Shown here: one piece after another, positions 46,366 to 55,605 of the stretch
Layout: the number at the start of each line of letters is the position of its first letter
Numbering within the stretch: the first letter of the stretch is position 1
From: Arthrobacter sp. SW1
GTDB taxonomy: Bacteria; Actinomycetota; Actinomycetes; Actinomycetales; Micrococcaceae
DNA length: 64,000 nt
Direction of reading: 5' to 3'
Assembly: GCF_001766675.1 (NCBI RefSeq)
Contig: NZ_MJLT01000045.1
Coordinates: 248,001 to 312,000, forward strand
Position numbers and translations under genes: made by a program
Notes under the pieces: generated by a model
The model's input: the letters and a program-made list of their open reading frames with translations, nothing else
Databases searched by the model: none
Told to the model about the DNA's origin: nothing

Positions 46366-46403
46366 TCCCGCCGGCCCCTGGCCGCTCACAACGTCATCCG
46401 GGC

Positions 46404-46443
46404 ACCGCCCGCAGGGTTCCTCGCTAGGAGCCCTGCGGGCGGT
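46404..46443. terminator. Strong hairpin between convergent bkdC and the LCP fusion gene
   Basis: Perfect 13-bp arms ACCGCCCGCAGGG (46404-46416) and CCCTGCGGGCGGT (46431-46443), with a further TCCT/AGGA pair inside. The stop codon of the leftward fusion gene lies in the loop. It is placed to end both transcripts, though no T-tract follows. Confidence 0.7.
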
Positions 46444-48574
46444 CCTGTACCGGGTTCTTCACGAGGTACTCGTCCAGCGTGTCCGCGGTGAGGGCGTCGG
46501 AGATGCCCTTGATGGCCTTCGGGTCGGTCAGCACGATCGACTGCCCGTCCTCCGAGGTGCCGATGCCGCGGGTGGGCAGCGTGAACATCGCGATCGAGGA
46601 CGGCCGGATCTCATGCAGTTCGGTGGCAATTTCGGCCACCGCCAGGGCGTTCAGGCCCTTGTCCACGCTGACGAACGGGGACATCACCGTCACCATGTTG
46701 GTGATCTTCAGGGGGTCCAGGAAGGTCTTGGGATCGCTGACCTTGTCGAAGAGTCCCTGCATGTAGCTCTGCTGGTTCCGCACGCGCTGGTAGTCGCCGT
46801 CGGGGAAGGCCTGGCGTTCGCGGACGAAGGCAAGGGCCTCCGGGCCGTTCATCTTGACCTTGCCCTTGTCGAACACATGGCCGTTGAGGATCGTGGAAGT
46901 AAAGGGCACTTTCACGTCCAGTTCCACGCCGCCCACGGCATCGGTGACGCGGTTAAAGCCGGCCACGTCCACCATCACCACGTGGTCGATCCGCTGGTGC
47001 AGTATGGCCTCCACGGTCTGGACCGTCAGCGGCACACCGCCATGGGCCAGGGCCGCGTTGATCTTGGACTGGCCGCGGCCGGGAATCTCCACCCAGAGAT
47101 CGCGCATCAGGGAAATGCTGAAGACCTTTTTCCGGTCCGCCGGAATGTGCACCAGCATCAGGGTGTCCGAACGCTGGTTGCTGGCCTCGCCCTTTTCCGC
47201 CTCACCGGTGGATTCCTTGAGGCTGTCGCTGCCGATCACCAGGAAATTGAGCGGCGTCTTTCCGTTGACGGGCGCAGGCTCCTGCGGACGCGTGCTTTCA
47301 TCCGGGAACGCGGAATCGATCTTGATGGTCTGCTCGTCGAAGGTCTTGGCGAGGTTGAAAACGTAGGCGCCGGCGAGGGCGGCCGAGACCGCCACCAGCA
47401 TGGCCGCGCCGCCCAGCACCAGGCGGCCGGTCCGCTTCTTGGCTTTGCGGGCGGACCGCCCGGGCTGCTCCCGCGGCACCTTGGGCTGCACGGGCCCGGA
47501 GGGGAGCGTCTTCGGCGCTGTGACCACGACGGCGGCCGCAGCCGCGGGCGCGGACGACGGCGCCTTGTCCGTGACGGCCGCTTTTGTGGTCACCACCGGG
47601 GCCGGCCTGGTGGCAGCTGCCCCGACGACGGCGGTTTCCACGGGTGCCGGGGCTTCCCCCGCTGACGGGGCGGCGGGCGCGGCCGGTTCCAAAGTGGCAA
47701 CGGACGCCTTGGCCGGACCGGAACTTACGGCAGTGGCACCGGCGCTGGTGGCGCCGGAAAGGGTGGCACCGGCAGCCGATGGGCCGCTTGCCAGTGAGGC
47801 AGTTGCCCCGGCGGCAGGCAGCGCGGCTGCGGCTCCCGCCGCCGCGCGTGCTCCGGCCGCCGGCTGCTCCCCGACCTTGCGGGTGTTCCGTCCCCAGCCC
47901 TTGAACCGGGACGCGGAATTCTTCGCGGGCGGGGCAGGAGTCTCGATCGGAAGGAGCTGCTCCGGGTGGCTGCTGCCCGGCGCGTGCTTGGCGGCGAAGC
48001 GCAGGACGCCCATGAGCGAGGGCATGAGCTCCTTTTCCATCTGCTTGTAGGCGTCCCGGTCCAAGCCGTAGGGGTCAAGGACGTCGTTCTCCGAAGCTGC
48101 ACTGCCCAGGACCAGGTGCCTCACCGACGCGGCCTTGGCGGGGAGTTCTTCCCAGAAACGGACGCCGGCCTCCGCGCCGGGCGCGGGAGCCGGAAGCCTG
48201 GGATCGAGGGCGTTCAGCAGCCGCGCGAATTCGCGGAAGGTGAAGGTCTTCTTGAGCAGGCCTGGATCCAGCCGGATGACCTCGCCACGGTGCTTGGTGG
48301 TCATGGTCAGGACCAGGCCGGCGCCTTCCAGCACGTCGGCGGTGAGCTGGCGGGCCGTGAAGCCGTCGGCGGAAACGCCGTAGCCCGTGGCGATCTCAGC
48401 CGAAAAAGGGGACATTCCTTCACCCACGGCGGCCTTGGTCCCCGCACTGGAAACCGTTACGGCGCCGGAGGAAATCCGGTCAAAACCCGTCTGCAGCAGG
48501 CGTTCTGCCAAAGGCGATCGGCAAATGTTTCCTGTGCAGACAATCAGGAGCCGGAAAGGCGATTGCGTTTCCAA
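46424..48574 (-). CDS. Fusion of low-molecular-weight protein tyrosine phosphatase and LCP ligase
   Basis: 716 residues. Residues 8-190 are a complete LMW phosphatase: P-loop CTGNICRS (Cys13 nucleophile, Arg19) and the acid motif DPYG (Asp167). A flexible Ala/Pro/Ser linker with basic patches covers about 210-380, one membrane segment spans about 384-406, and an LCP domain outside the membrane occupies about 440-690 (NFLVIGSD, SDTLMLVHIPADRKKVFSIS, LMRDLWVEIPGRGQSKINAA, FVRERQAFPDGDYQRVRNQQ). Topology fits: phosphatase in the cytoplasm, polymer ligase outside. The phosphatase is Wzb-like, the usual partner of BY-kinases such as 35579-37054. The LCP part is a paralogue of 9711-10775. Confidence 0.92.
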   Translation of the reverse strand: METQSPFRLLIVCTGNICRSPLAERLLQTGFDRISSGAVTVSSAGTKAAVGEGMSPFSAEIATGYGVSADGFTARQLTADVLEGAGLVLTMTTKHRGEVIRLDPGLLKKTFTFREFARLLNALDPRLPAPAPGAEAGVRFWEELPAKAASVRHLVLGSAASENDVLDPYGLDRDAYKQMEKELMPSLMGVLRFAAKHAPGSSHPEQLLPIETPAPPAKNSASRFKGWGRNTRKVGEQPAAGARAAAGAAAALPAAGATASLASGPSAAGATLSGATSAGATAVSSGPAKASVATLEPAAPAAPSAGEAPAPVETAVVGAAATRPAPVVTTKAAVTDKAPSSAPAAAAAVVVTAPKTLPSGPVQPKVPREQPGRSARKAKKRTGRLVLGGAAMLVAVSAALAGAYVFNLAKTFDEQTIKIDSAFPDESTRPQEPAPVNGKTPLNFLVIGSDSLKESTGEAEKGEASNQRSDTLMLVHIPADRKKVFSISLMRDLWVEIPGRGQSKINAALAHGGVPLTVQTVEAILHQRIDHVVMVDVAGFNRVTDAVGGVELDVKVPFTSTILNGHVFDKGKVKMNGPEALAFVRERQAFPDGDYQRVRNQQSYMQGLFDKVSDPKTFLDPLKITNMVTVMSPFVSVDKGLNALAVAEIATELHEIRPSSIAMFTLPTRGIGTSEDGQSIVLTDPKAIKGISDALTADTLDEYLVKNPVQDRPQGS

Positions 48575-48707
48575 ATGGGGTGTTCTCCCGGGTTTGGTGG
48601 GTCAAGACTCAGATCAACTTAACACGCGGGGGCGCCACCCGTACCGACGGCTGCTTCTGTGACGTGGGTATACCCGTCGCGGGTCCCTTTTTATGTCACC
48701 GCCGGCG

Positions 48708-50294
48708 TTATTGCAGTTTGTTCAGATTATGCGTGGCCGGGCCTTCCAGGAGTTTTCCGTCTGCGGAAAAACGGGAACCGTGCAGGGGGCAGTCCCAGGA
48801 CATTTCGGCGTCGTTCCAATGCAGGATTCCGCCCAGGTGGGCGCATTTGGCGGACAGCCGGCAGGTGGTTCCGTCCACGGTGGACACGGCGGCCGGTTTT
48901 CCGTGGAACAGGCCCGTCACCCCGCTGCCTTCGGGCGGCGTCGTGTCTTCCGTGATTTCCGCCTTGCCTTTCAGGGCCGCATTGTCCCGGACATTCTGCA
49001 GGGCGATATCGACATTGCTGGATACGGTATCGATGGCGCCCCGCGGGCCCGTCACCCGGTGATGAATGGTGCGTGCCCATTCCGGATGTTCCTGTCCGCC
49101 GATATCGGCCGCGATGTCCAGTGCCGCCGCCACGCTGTTTGCCATGCCCCATTTGTTGTAGCCGGTGCCGAAGAAGATCCGGCCGTGGCCGCGCGGGAAC
49201 CGTCCGAAGAACGGCATCATGTTGGTGGCCTGGTAGTCCTGTGCGGACCAGGTGTGCGTTACCTCCGCCCCCGGGAACTGTGACTGCGCCCAGCCCAGCA
49301 GTTCGCCGAGCCGGGCACGGGGCGACGGCGACCTTCCGCCCGGGTGCCCGAAACCGCCTACCAGCAGCAGGGCCCTTCCGGCGCTTTCGTGGATGTCACC
49401 GATCGCCTCCGTGTCTCCACCGGCGCCGCCACCAGCCCGGGGCAGGGGGTAGTCCCTGAGGGAACGGGTGGGCGCCTCGGCGGACAGGTACAGGCCGCGC
49501 GGCATGGAAACGCCGGCTGGAAGCCGGAGCGCCGCGGCATAGGAGCGGTTCGGGCGGAGCTTCGCGAAATACAGGCCCCGGTCCAGCACCGGGGTTCCGG
49601 TGGCCAGCACCACGGTCCCCGCCGTGACCTCGCCTCGGCGGGTCACCACGGTGACGGGACTGCCGTCTCGCACATCCATGAGCCGGACGCCCTCCACAAT
49701 GCTGCCACCGGCCGCGCGGACGTCTTCAGCCAGGGCGGTGAGGACGTCCATCGGATTGAACTGTGCCTGGTCAGGCAGCCGGAGGGCGGCTTCGACGTCG
49801 AAGGGCAGGCCGATGCCGCCCCTTTCCTGGATCTCGGTTTCCTCGACAGGGAGCCCGGCCTCGCGCGAGACCTCGGCTTCGCGGCGAAGGGTCCCGGCGC
49901 CCTCCGCCGAAGTGGCGAAGGTGTACGCGTCCCGGTACTGGAACGGAACACCGCGCTCCGTGAGGTACTCCAACAGCCAGTACTGGCCGGCCCGGTTGGC
50001 GTCCACGTAGGCCCGGACCTGCTTGGGCGAGTAGGTCCTGCGCAGGGCCGAAAGCATGGTGCCCTGCAGCAGGCTCAGTTTGGCCGTGGTGTGGCCGGTA
50101 GTCCCGGCGCCAACATGGCGTGCTTCGAGGACCAGCACTTTGGCTCCGGACCGGGCCAGCAGGAGCGCGGTGGTGAGCCCGGTGATGCCGGCGCCCGCCA
50201 CCACGGTGTCGTAGCTGCTGCCGGGGGAGAACTGATCGCGGCCGGTCTGGTCACTGGTGGTTTTGGGGTGGTTCTCAAGCCATAAGGAATCCAT
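48708..50294 (-). CDS. FAD-dependent oxidoreductase with C-terminal Rieske domain
   Basis: 528 residues from the ATG at 50294 with GGAAGG 8 bases upstream. The DAO-type FAD domain has TVVAGAGITGLTTALLLARS and EARHVGAGTTGHTTAKLSLL. The C-terminal Rieske 2Fe-2S domain has CRLSAKCAHLGGILHWNDAE (C-x-H) and SWDCPLHGSRFSADGKLLEG (C-x2-H), the complete ligand set. Proteins with this order occur widely in Actinobacteria; the substrate is not known, though glycine-oxidase-like amine oxidation has been suggested from the FAD fold. No Rieske partner oxygenase lies nearby, so the centre is probably used within the protein. Confidence 0.88.
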   Translation of the reverse strand: MDSLWLENHPKTTSDQTGRDQFSPGSSYDTVVAGAGITGLTTALLLARSGAKVLVLEARHVGAGTTGHTTAKLSLLQGTMLSALRRTYSPKQVRAYVDANRAGQYWLLEYLTERGVPFQYRDAYTFATSAEGAGTLRREAEVSREAGLPVEETEIQERGGIGLPFDVEAALRLPDQAQFNPMDVLTALAEDVRAAGGSIVEGVRLMDVRDGSPVTVVTRRGEVTAGTVVLATGTPVLDRGLYFAKLRPNRSYAAALRLPAGVSMPRGLYLSAEAPTRSLRDYPLPRAGGGAGGDTEAIGDIHESAGRALLLVGGFGHPGGRSPSPRARLGELLGWAQSQFPGAEVTHTWSAQDYQATNMMPFFGRFPRGHGRIFFGTGYNKWGMANSVAAALDIAADIGGQEHPEWARTIHHRVTGPRGAIDTVSSNVDIALQNVRDNAALKGKAEITEDTTPPEGSGVTGLFHGKPAAVSTVDGTTCRLSAKCAHLGGILHWNDAEMSWDCPLHGSRFSADGKLLEGPATHNLNKLQ

Positions 50295-50537
50295 CGCGAA
50301 AGCCTTCCTTCCGCCGGTCCGGAGCAACCACGCCGGAGGTGGCCCGTCGCCGGCCCGGCACACTTTCAGGGAAGCAGAAGGCGCAGTGCGAAACAAGGGT
50401 GCGGCTCCGGCGTCGGGCGTTCCACGGCGTCTTTTGACGCGCGTTGGCGCGGCGCATTCCTTCCCGGATCCGCCGGGCCCGCGTGGGTAGAATCGAGGCC
50501 TGGACACCGCCGGAACGCATCTGGATACGGAGACGAA

Positions 50538-51353
50538 ATGTCAGACTGGCTCGAAGTAGGCCCGGACAACTACGTGTTGGAAACCCCGGGGCGGTTGCTC
50601 AATACCGGCTTGGTGGTGGGCCGGGACCGGGCCATGGTGATCGACACCGGAAGCGGGCCGCGGCAGGGGCGCGACATCCTGGCGGCCGTCCGGGAAAAGA
50701 CCAGCCTTCCGCTGGTGGTGGTCAACACCCACGCGCATTACGACCACTTCTTCGGCAACGCGGTGTTCGCGGACGACGGCGTCACGGAGTTCTGGGCGCA
50801 TGTGAACTGTGCTGCCACGATCGACGACGACGCCGACCACCAGCGCCGCCTCGTGGCGGACATTGAGCCGGAAATGGCCGCCGGGAGCGGCGAATCCGTG
50901 GAGATCGTCATTCCCAACGCGATCGTCAAGGACCAGCCGGTGCTGGTGGACCTGGGCGGCATGACCGTCACCCTCTTCTACCTGGGCCGCGGCCACACCG
51001 ACGGCGACCTTCTGGTGGGCACCCCCAGCACCCTTTTCACCGGCGACCTCGTGGAGCAGGGCGCCCACCCTTCCTTCGAGGATTCCTACCCGGAAGAGTG
51101 GGCGGACGTGCTGCGCCACATCTCGGCCCTGCGCCACCGCTACGAGTTCCTGATTCCGGGCCACGGCAGGCCCTGCAGCGACCAGTTCGTCAAGACCCTG
51201 GCCGACACCATGACCACCGCGGTGCGCCAGGCCAGGCAGTCCATCCGGGATATGCCCAGCGACGCCACCAAGGCGATCCCGGTGCTGCCCTATGGCCCGG
51301 AGCAGTCGCGTTGGTTCATCAAGCGCCTGCAGGAAACACAACCGCGCCACTAA
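50538..51353 (+). CDS. MBL-fold metallo-hydrolase
   Basis: 271 residues, GGAG 6 bases before the ATG. The zinc motif is VVNTHAHYDHFFGNAVF (HxHxDH), followed by GRGHTDGDLLVGTPSTLFTG (His, then the bridging Asp) and LIPGHGRPC. The domain ends near residue 220 and the C-terminal tail is helical. It is a general lactonase/thioesterase-type hydrolase with unknown substrate. Just after the stop, a 15-base stretch is partly repeated (ACCGCGCCACT twice), and the gene converges on the APC permease 21 bases away. Confidence 0.88.
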   Translation: MSDWLEVGPDNYVLETPGRLLNTGLVVGRDRAMVIDTGSGPRQGRDILAAVREKTSLPLVVVNTHAHYDHFFGNAVFADDGVTEFWAHVNCAATIDDDADHQRRLVADIEPEMAAGSGESVEIVIPNAIVKDQPVLVDLGGMTVTLFYLGRGHTDGDLLVGTPSTLFTGDLVEQGAHPSFEDSYPEEWADVLRHISALRHRYEFLIPGHGRPCSDQFVKTLADTMTTAVRQARQSIRDMPSDATKAIPVLPYGPEQSRWFIKRLQETQPRH

Positions 51354-51374
51354 ACACAGCCGCGCCACTGACTC

Positions 51375-52838
51375 CTACTCGAACCGTTCAAGGTCCCGGT
51401 TGAGGCCTTCATAGACCTGCGGCCGCCGGGCCTTCAGCCACGCTGCTGTGCCCACGCCCGCGACCACGGCCAGCGGCAGCAGCCACGGCAGGGCGCCGAT
51501 CACCGGGTTGTCCGAGCCCGCAAGCGCCGGGAAGTTTGCGATCGCCAGGCCAACGATCAGCGCCAGCCCCAGCGCACCGAGCCCGGGAGCGGCCAGTGTC
51601 CGCCAGAGCCGCGGATCCCGCTGCCGGCGGAAATGCACGACGACGGCCACCGCGGCCATGAGCTGCAGGCTGAGGATGCCGAGGGTTCCGAAGCCCGTCA
51701 TCGAGGCGGTAAGCGCGGTGATCGGGTCCAGCCCCGCGGCCCAGAAGATGAACGCGACGCCGGTGGCGAAGGCGAGCTGGGCCAGGCTGGCGTTCTGCGG
51801 GGCACCGCTGCCCGGGCGGGTCCGGCCCAAGGCGGCAGGGAGTACGCCCACGCGGCCGAAGGCGTAGATGTACCGGGCTGCGGAATTGTGCAGGGCCAGC
51901 AGGGCCGCGAAGAGTGAAACGAGCAGCAGCACCATCATGGCCTTGGTCAGGAAATCGCCCAGGTATTCGCTGGAGATCGCGAAGACGAGGTCGCCCGTGG
52001 CAAGGTGCTCCACGGCGGTTCCCTGCGCCTGCTCCACGCCGAGCGCGCTGACGATCGCCCAGGCCGTGAAGGCTGCGAAGGCGCCGATGAACAGGATGGA
52101 CAGGTACGTGGCCCGGGGGATGGTACGGCGGGGATCCTTCGCTTCCTCGCCGAACAGCCCGGTGGCCTCGAACCCCACAAAGCAGTTCGCCGCGAAGAGC
52201 AGGCCGAGTCCCAAGGACCCGGAGAACACGATCTCCGGGGAGAACGCGGCGGGGGCGAAGCCGTGGCGGAACAGCACCGAGAAATCCAGGATCAGGAGGA
52301 TGGAGACTTCCAGGACCAGGCAGACCCCCAGAACCTTGGCGCTGACGTCGATGCCGCGGCGGGTCAGCAGGAAGACCGCAACAACGGAGACAACGCTCCA
52401 CACGAACCAAGGCAGGTCCACGCCCGTGAGTTCCTTGGCCACCGTGGCCGTGAAGAAGCCCGAGGTCCCGATGGCTCCGGCCACGAAGCAGTTGTAGCCG
52501 AGCATGGCCACGAATCCCGCGGCCAGTCCGAACGGCCGGCCCATGCCGCGCACCACGAAGGCGTAGAAGCCGCCTGCGCTGACCAAGGTGCGGGCCATCT
52601 GGGCGTAGCCGACCGCGAAGAGCAGCAGGATGGCCGTGGCGATCAGGAAGGATCCTGGCATCCCGCCGCCGTTGCCCACCGCGATGCCGATGGCCGCGAT
52701 CACGATGATGCCGGTCAGCGGCGCCACTGCGGCGAGCACGAGGAAAACAATGCCGCCGACGCCGAGAGCGTCGCGCCGCAGCTCCTGCCGCGGTGCTGTC
52801 AGGGAAGGCTGCCCGAGTGACTGTGATGAAGGTCTCAT
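51375..52838 (-). CDS. APC-superfamily amino acid permease
   Basis: 487 residues from the ATG at 52838; the frame is open further but without membrane or family sequence. Twelve membrane segments are expected. The first contains LGVGGIVFLVLAAVAPLTGI, and VNCFVGFEATGLFGEEAKDP-like text (NCFVGFEATGLFGEEAKDPR) is the typical unwound-helix region. It should take up amino acids or amines with protons, substrate unknown. The ribosome site is weak. Nothing nearby suggests a pathway. Confidence 0.88.
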   Translation of the reverse strand: MRPSSQSLGQPSLTAPRQELRRDALGVGGIVFLVLAAVAPLTGIIVIAAIGIAVGNGGGMPGSFLIATAILLLFAVGYAQMARTLVSAGGFYAFVVRGMGRPFGLAAGFVAMLGYNCFVAGAIGTSGFFTATVAKELTGVDLPWFVWSVVSVVAVFLLTRRGIDVSAKVLGVCLVLEVSILLILDFSVLFRHGFAPAAFSPEIVFSGSLGLGLLFAANCFVGFEATGLFGEEAKDPRRTIPRATYLSILFIGAFAAFTAWAIVSALGVEQAQGTAVEHLATGDLVFAISSEYLGDFLTKAMMVLLLVSLFAALLALHNSAARYIYAFGRVGVLPAALGRTRPGSGAPQNASLAQLAFATGVAFIFWAAGLDPITALTASMTGFGTLGILSLQLMAAVAVVVHFRRQRDPRLWRTLAAPGLGALGLALIVGLAIANFPALAGSDNPVIGALPWLLPLAVVAGVGTAAWLKARRPQVYEGLNRDLERFE

Positions 52839-52905
52839 GCAGGGAGTATGGTCCGGTCGGCCATGGCCCGACTTGTACCTGCGCGTGACGGCGTTGTCAG
52901 CCAGC

Positions 52906-52949
52906 GCAGGGGTGATGCACCTGGACTGCAGGGGTGATGCACCTGGACT
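52906..52949. repeat. Perfect 22-bp tandem duplication
   Basis: GCAGGGGTGATGCACCTGGA plus two more bases occurs twice head to tail (52906-52927 and 52928-52949). It lies between the divergent permease and ATPase genes, about 70 bp upstream of the former's start and 110 bp upstream of the latter's. Two units one 22-bp apart (two helical turns) could be a duplicated protein site. Confidence 0.8.
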
Positions 52950-53060
52950 GAAGGCGGCTTTGACCTGCGGTGTTTGTCTTCCAGCGTTTAGACTTAGCGT
53001 TTGATGCATTCCAATCGAGCTCCGCAGCGTCAGCCGTTGCGGGTCCTGGGGGACGACACC

Positions 53061-54311
53061 ATGGCGGATTCCGTGCACAACGACAACGACCCAGCTACCG
53101 CTAGCAAAGGGCAGCCAGAGTTCCGCAGCCGCCGCGATCGCCGGCGCGCCGAGGACGATGCCCGGACAGGAACCATGCCCATCGTCTCCCCCAACCGGCC
53201 CGAACCGGCAGCCGCTTCCGGCGGACTGATCCAAAGCAGCTCCTGGGCCGCGGCCGCAGCGGCGGCGGACGCCGTCGAACCTGAAAACAGCCAGCCGGAC
53301 GCTACCGGACCGGATACCACCGAGCCGGAAACTGCCGAGGCGGAAACCACCGAGGCGCGCGCCGCCATCCGCACGGCCCCGATGCCGGACTTCATCACCT
53401 CGCCCGGTTCCTTCGTCAAGGAGCAGAAGCCCCGGCCCATCGGCGGATTCCGCGGCGCGGTCTACCGGCTCACCGGCGGCGCCTGGAACATGGGCCCGAG
53501 TGCCAAGCAGCGGGAGGAAGACGAGCTGGCGCGCCGGATTTCGCGGCAGCTGCAGGGAAGCTTCAACACCGCGGTCCTGAGCTTGAAGGGCGGCATCGGC
53601 AAGACCTCCACCACGGTGGGCGTCGGCCTGACGCTGGCCGAATACCGCGGCGATCCGCCCTGCGCCATCGATGCGAACCCCGACTCGGGCGACCTTGTGG
53701 AACGCGCGCTGGGCGAGGGCATTTACCAGCGCTCCACCCCGCGCACCATCACGGACCTGCTGGGGAACCTCGATGGCATCGATTCCCTGACCGCCCTCTC
53801 ACGCTACATGCACCACGCCGGCCGCCTGCACCTGATCGCCGGCGAGCAGGACCCCGAGGTGTCCGACTCCCTGACGGCGGAGGAATACCTGAAGATCCGG
53901 CAACTGATCTCCAGCTACTACGCCGTGGCCCTGACGGACTGCGGCACCGGCGTCACGCACAACGCCATGAAGGGCATCCTGCAGTCCGCGGACAACCTGA
54001 TCATCGCCGCGGGGTACGCCGTGAGCGGCGCCAAGCGTGCCCGCAGCACCCTGCAGTGGCTCGCCAGCCACGGCTACGAGGAGCTGGCCCGCAACGCGAT
54101 CGTCGTCATCACGGACAAGGACGAGGTCTCCTCCCGCGTTGACAAGGGTGCCATCGAGGAACATCTCGCCGGGATCTGCCGCCAGCTGATTGCCGTCCCG
54201 CACGACAGGGGAGTGGCCGACGGCGACCTCGTCACCCTGGACGTGCTGCGGCCCGAAACCCGCCGCGCCTACAAGGAGATCGCCGCCGCGATTGTTGATG
54301 GCTACGTCTAG
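53061..54311 (+). CDS. MinD/ParA-like ATPase, EspI-like, with disordered N-terminus
   Basis: 416 residues from the ATG at 53061 (GGGGGA 8 bases upstream); a TTG-ATG pair at 53001-53006 has no ribosome site. Residues 1-165 are low complexity: charged (RSRRDRRRAEDDAR), then an acidic Thr/Glu/Pro repeat. The ATPase domain starts with LSLKGGIGKTSTT (Lys176 and Lys181), the deviant Walker A of ParA/MinD proteins, and has AIDANPDSGDLVERAL and ALTDCGTGVTHNAMKGILQS. The layout and blocks recall mycobacterial EspI (Rv3876) of ESX secretion. No ESX gene is present here, so its partner is unknown. Confidence 0.8.
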   Translation: MADSVHNDNDPATASKGQPEFRSRRDRRRAEDDARTGTMPIVSPNRPEPAAASGGLIQSSSWAAAAAAADAVEPENSQPDATGPDTTEPETAEAETTEARAAIRTAPMPDFITSPGSFVKEQKPRPIGGFRGAVYRLTGGAWNMGPSAKQREEDELARRISRQLQGSFNTAVLSLKGGIGKTSTTVGVGLTLAEYRGDPPCAIDANPDSGDLVERALGEGIYQRSTPRTITDLLGNLDGIDSLTALSRYMHHAGRLHLIAGEQDPEVSDSLTAEEYLKIRQLISSYYAVALTDCGTGVTHNAMKGILQSADNLIIAAGYAVSGAKRARSTLQWLASHGYEELARNAIVVITDKDEVSSRVDKGAIEEHLAGICRQLIAVPHDRGVADGDLVTLDVLRPETRRAYKEIAAAIVDGYV

Positions 54312-54365
54312 GCGCGGGGCCCGCTGCAGGCCCGGCCGGGCGTCCCGGCGCGCCGGAGCTGCGGC

Positions 54366-55580
54366 GTGAGCAACGAGCCGCCGTTCAGCCTGCGCGGCCT
54401 CGCACTTCCTGCGTTCGGGCCCACCGTGCTGTTCTGCCTGGGCGAAGGGGCCGTGCTGCCGGTGGTCGCGCTTTCGGCCCGCGAGCTGGGGGCCTCGGCC
54501 GCATTGTCCGCCTTGCTGGTCACGCTCATCGGCGTGGGCTCGTGGCTGTTCAACATTCCGGCGTCGCTCATCACCATCCGCTTCGGTGAGCGCTGGGCCA
54601 TCACGGGCGCGGGCACCATCGGCGCGCTGGCCCTCGTGGCGGCGGGAATCGCTCCGCACGTCCCGAATGGCTTGTGGCTGCTGGCCGTCGCCATGACGAT
54701 CGTGGGAATGGCCACCAGCGTCTTCAACCTGGCCCGCCAGAAATACCTCACGGAGGCGGTTCCCGTGGCGTTCCGGGCCCGGGCGCTGTCCACGCTGGGC
54801 GGCAGCACCAGGGTGGGTGTGTTCATCGGGCCTTTCGCGGGTGCCGCGGCGATGCAGTTCCTGGGCCTCGCCGGGGCCTACTGGGTGGGAGCCGTGGCCA
54901 TGGCGGCTGCCGCCGGCTTGTCGCTGACCATCCCGGACCTGGTGGCGCGCGCCTCCGGAAACCCCGACGGCGCAGCCCGCCTTCCGGAGCCGACCCTGCG
55001 GAGCGTCGCGTCCGCCCACGCGCTCGTGCTGTTCGCGGTGGGCAGCGGGGTGCTGCTGCTGGCGGCACTGCGCACCTCCCGACAGGTGGTGATTCCGCTC
55101 TGGGCCGACCACCTGGGCATGGACGCCAGCCAGGCTTCGCTGATTTACGGCGTCTCCGGCGCCATCGACCTGCTGGTGTTCTATCCCGCCGGCAAGCTCA
55201 TGGACCGCAAGGGCCGCCTGTGGGTGGCGGTGCCGTCAACGCTGATCATGGCCATCTCGCTGTTCCTCATCCCGCTGTCCGCGGGCTTCACCGGGTTGCT
55301 GCTGGCCGCCATGCTGATCGGCTTCGGCAACGGCATCAGCTCCGGCCTGGTCATGACGCTTGGCGCGGACTTCTCGCCCGAGCGCGGCCGCGGCCAGTTC
55401 CTGGGCCTGTGGCGATTTATCGCCGACGCCGGCGGCACCGGCGGGCCCTTGCTGCTCTCAGCCATGACGGCGGCAGTCTCCCTGGCCGCGGGCATCTGGT
55501 CCTGCGGGGTACTGGGCGTGGCCGCGGCGGCGGTGTTCGCCGTCGCGCTTCCCAAACTGAAGCACCGCCGGAACTACTAG
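54366..55580 (+). CDS. Major facilitator superfamily transporter
   Basis: 404 residues, GTG start with GGAG about 8 bases upstream. Twelve membrane segments. The loop 2-3 region ITIRFGERWAITGAGTIGAL and the loop 8-9 region AGKLMDRKGRLWVAVPSTLI are the MFS signatures. ARALSTLGGSTRVGVFIGPF is the segment 5 antiporter-type motif, so a drug or metabolite exporter is likely. The substrate is not predictable. It ends before the repeat region at 55606-55680, facing the PAP2 gene. Confidence 0.88.
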   Translation: MSNEPPFSLRGLALPAFGPTVLFCLGEGAVLPVVALSARELGASAALSALLVTLIGVGSWLFNIPASLITIRFGERWAITGAGTIGALALVAAGIAPHVPNGLWLLAVAMTIVGMATSVFNLARQKYLTEAVPVAFRARALSTLGGSTRVGVFIGPFAGAAAMQFLGLAGAYWVGAVAMAAAAGLSLTIPDLVARASGNPDGAARLPEPTLRSVASAHALVLFAVGSGVLLLAALRTSRQVVIPLWADHLGMDASQASLIYGVSGAIDLLVFYPAGKLMDRKGRLWVAVPSTLIMAISLFLIPLSAGFTGLLLAAMLIGFGNGISSGLVMTLGADFSPERGRGQFLGLWRFIADAGGTGGPLLLSAMTAAVSLAAGIWSCGVLGVAAAAVFAVALPKLKHRRNY

Positions 55581-55605
55581 CTTCCCCGTCCCTGATTCCG
55601 AGCGC

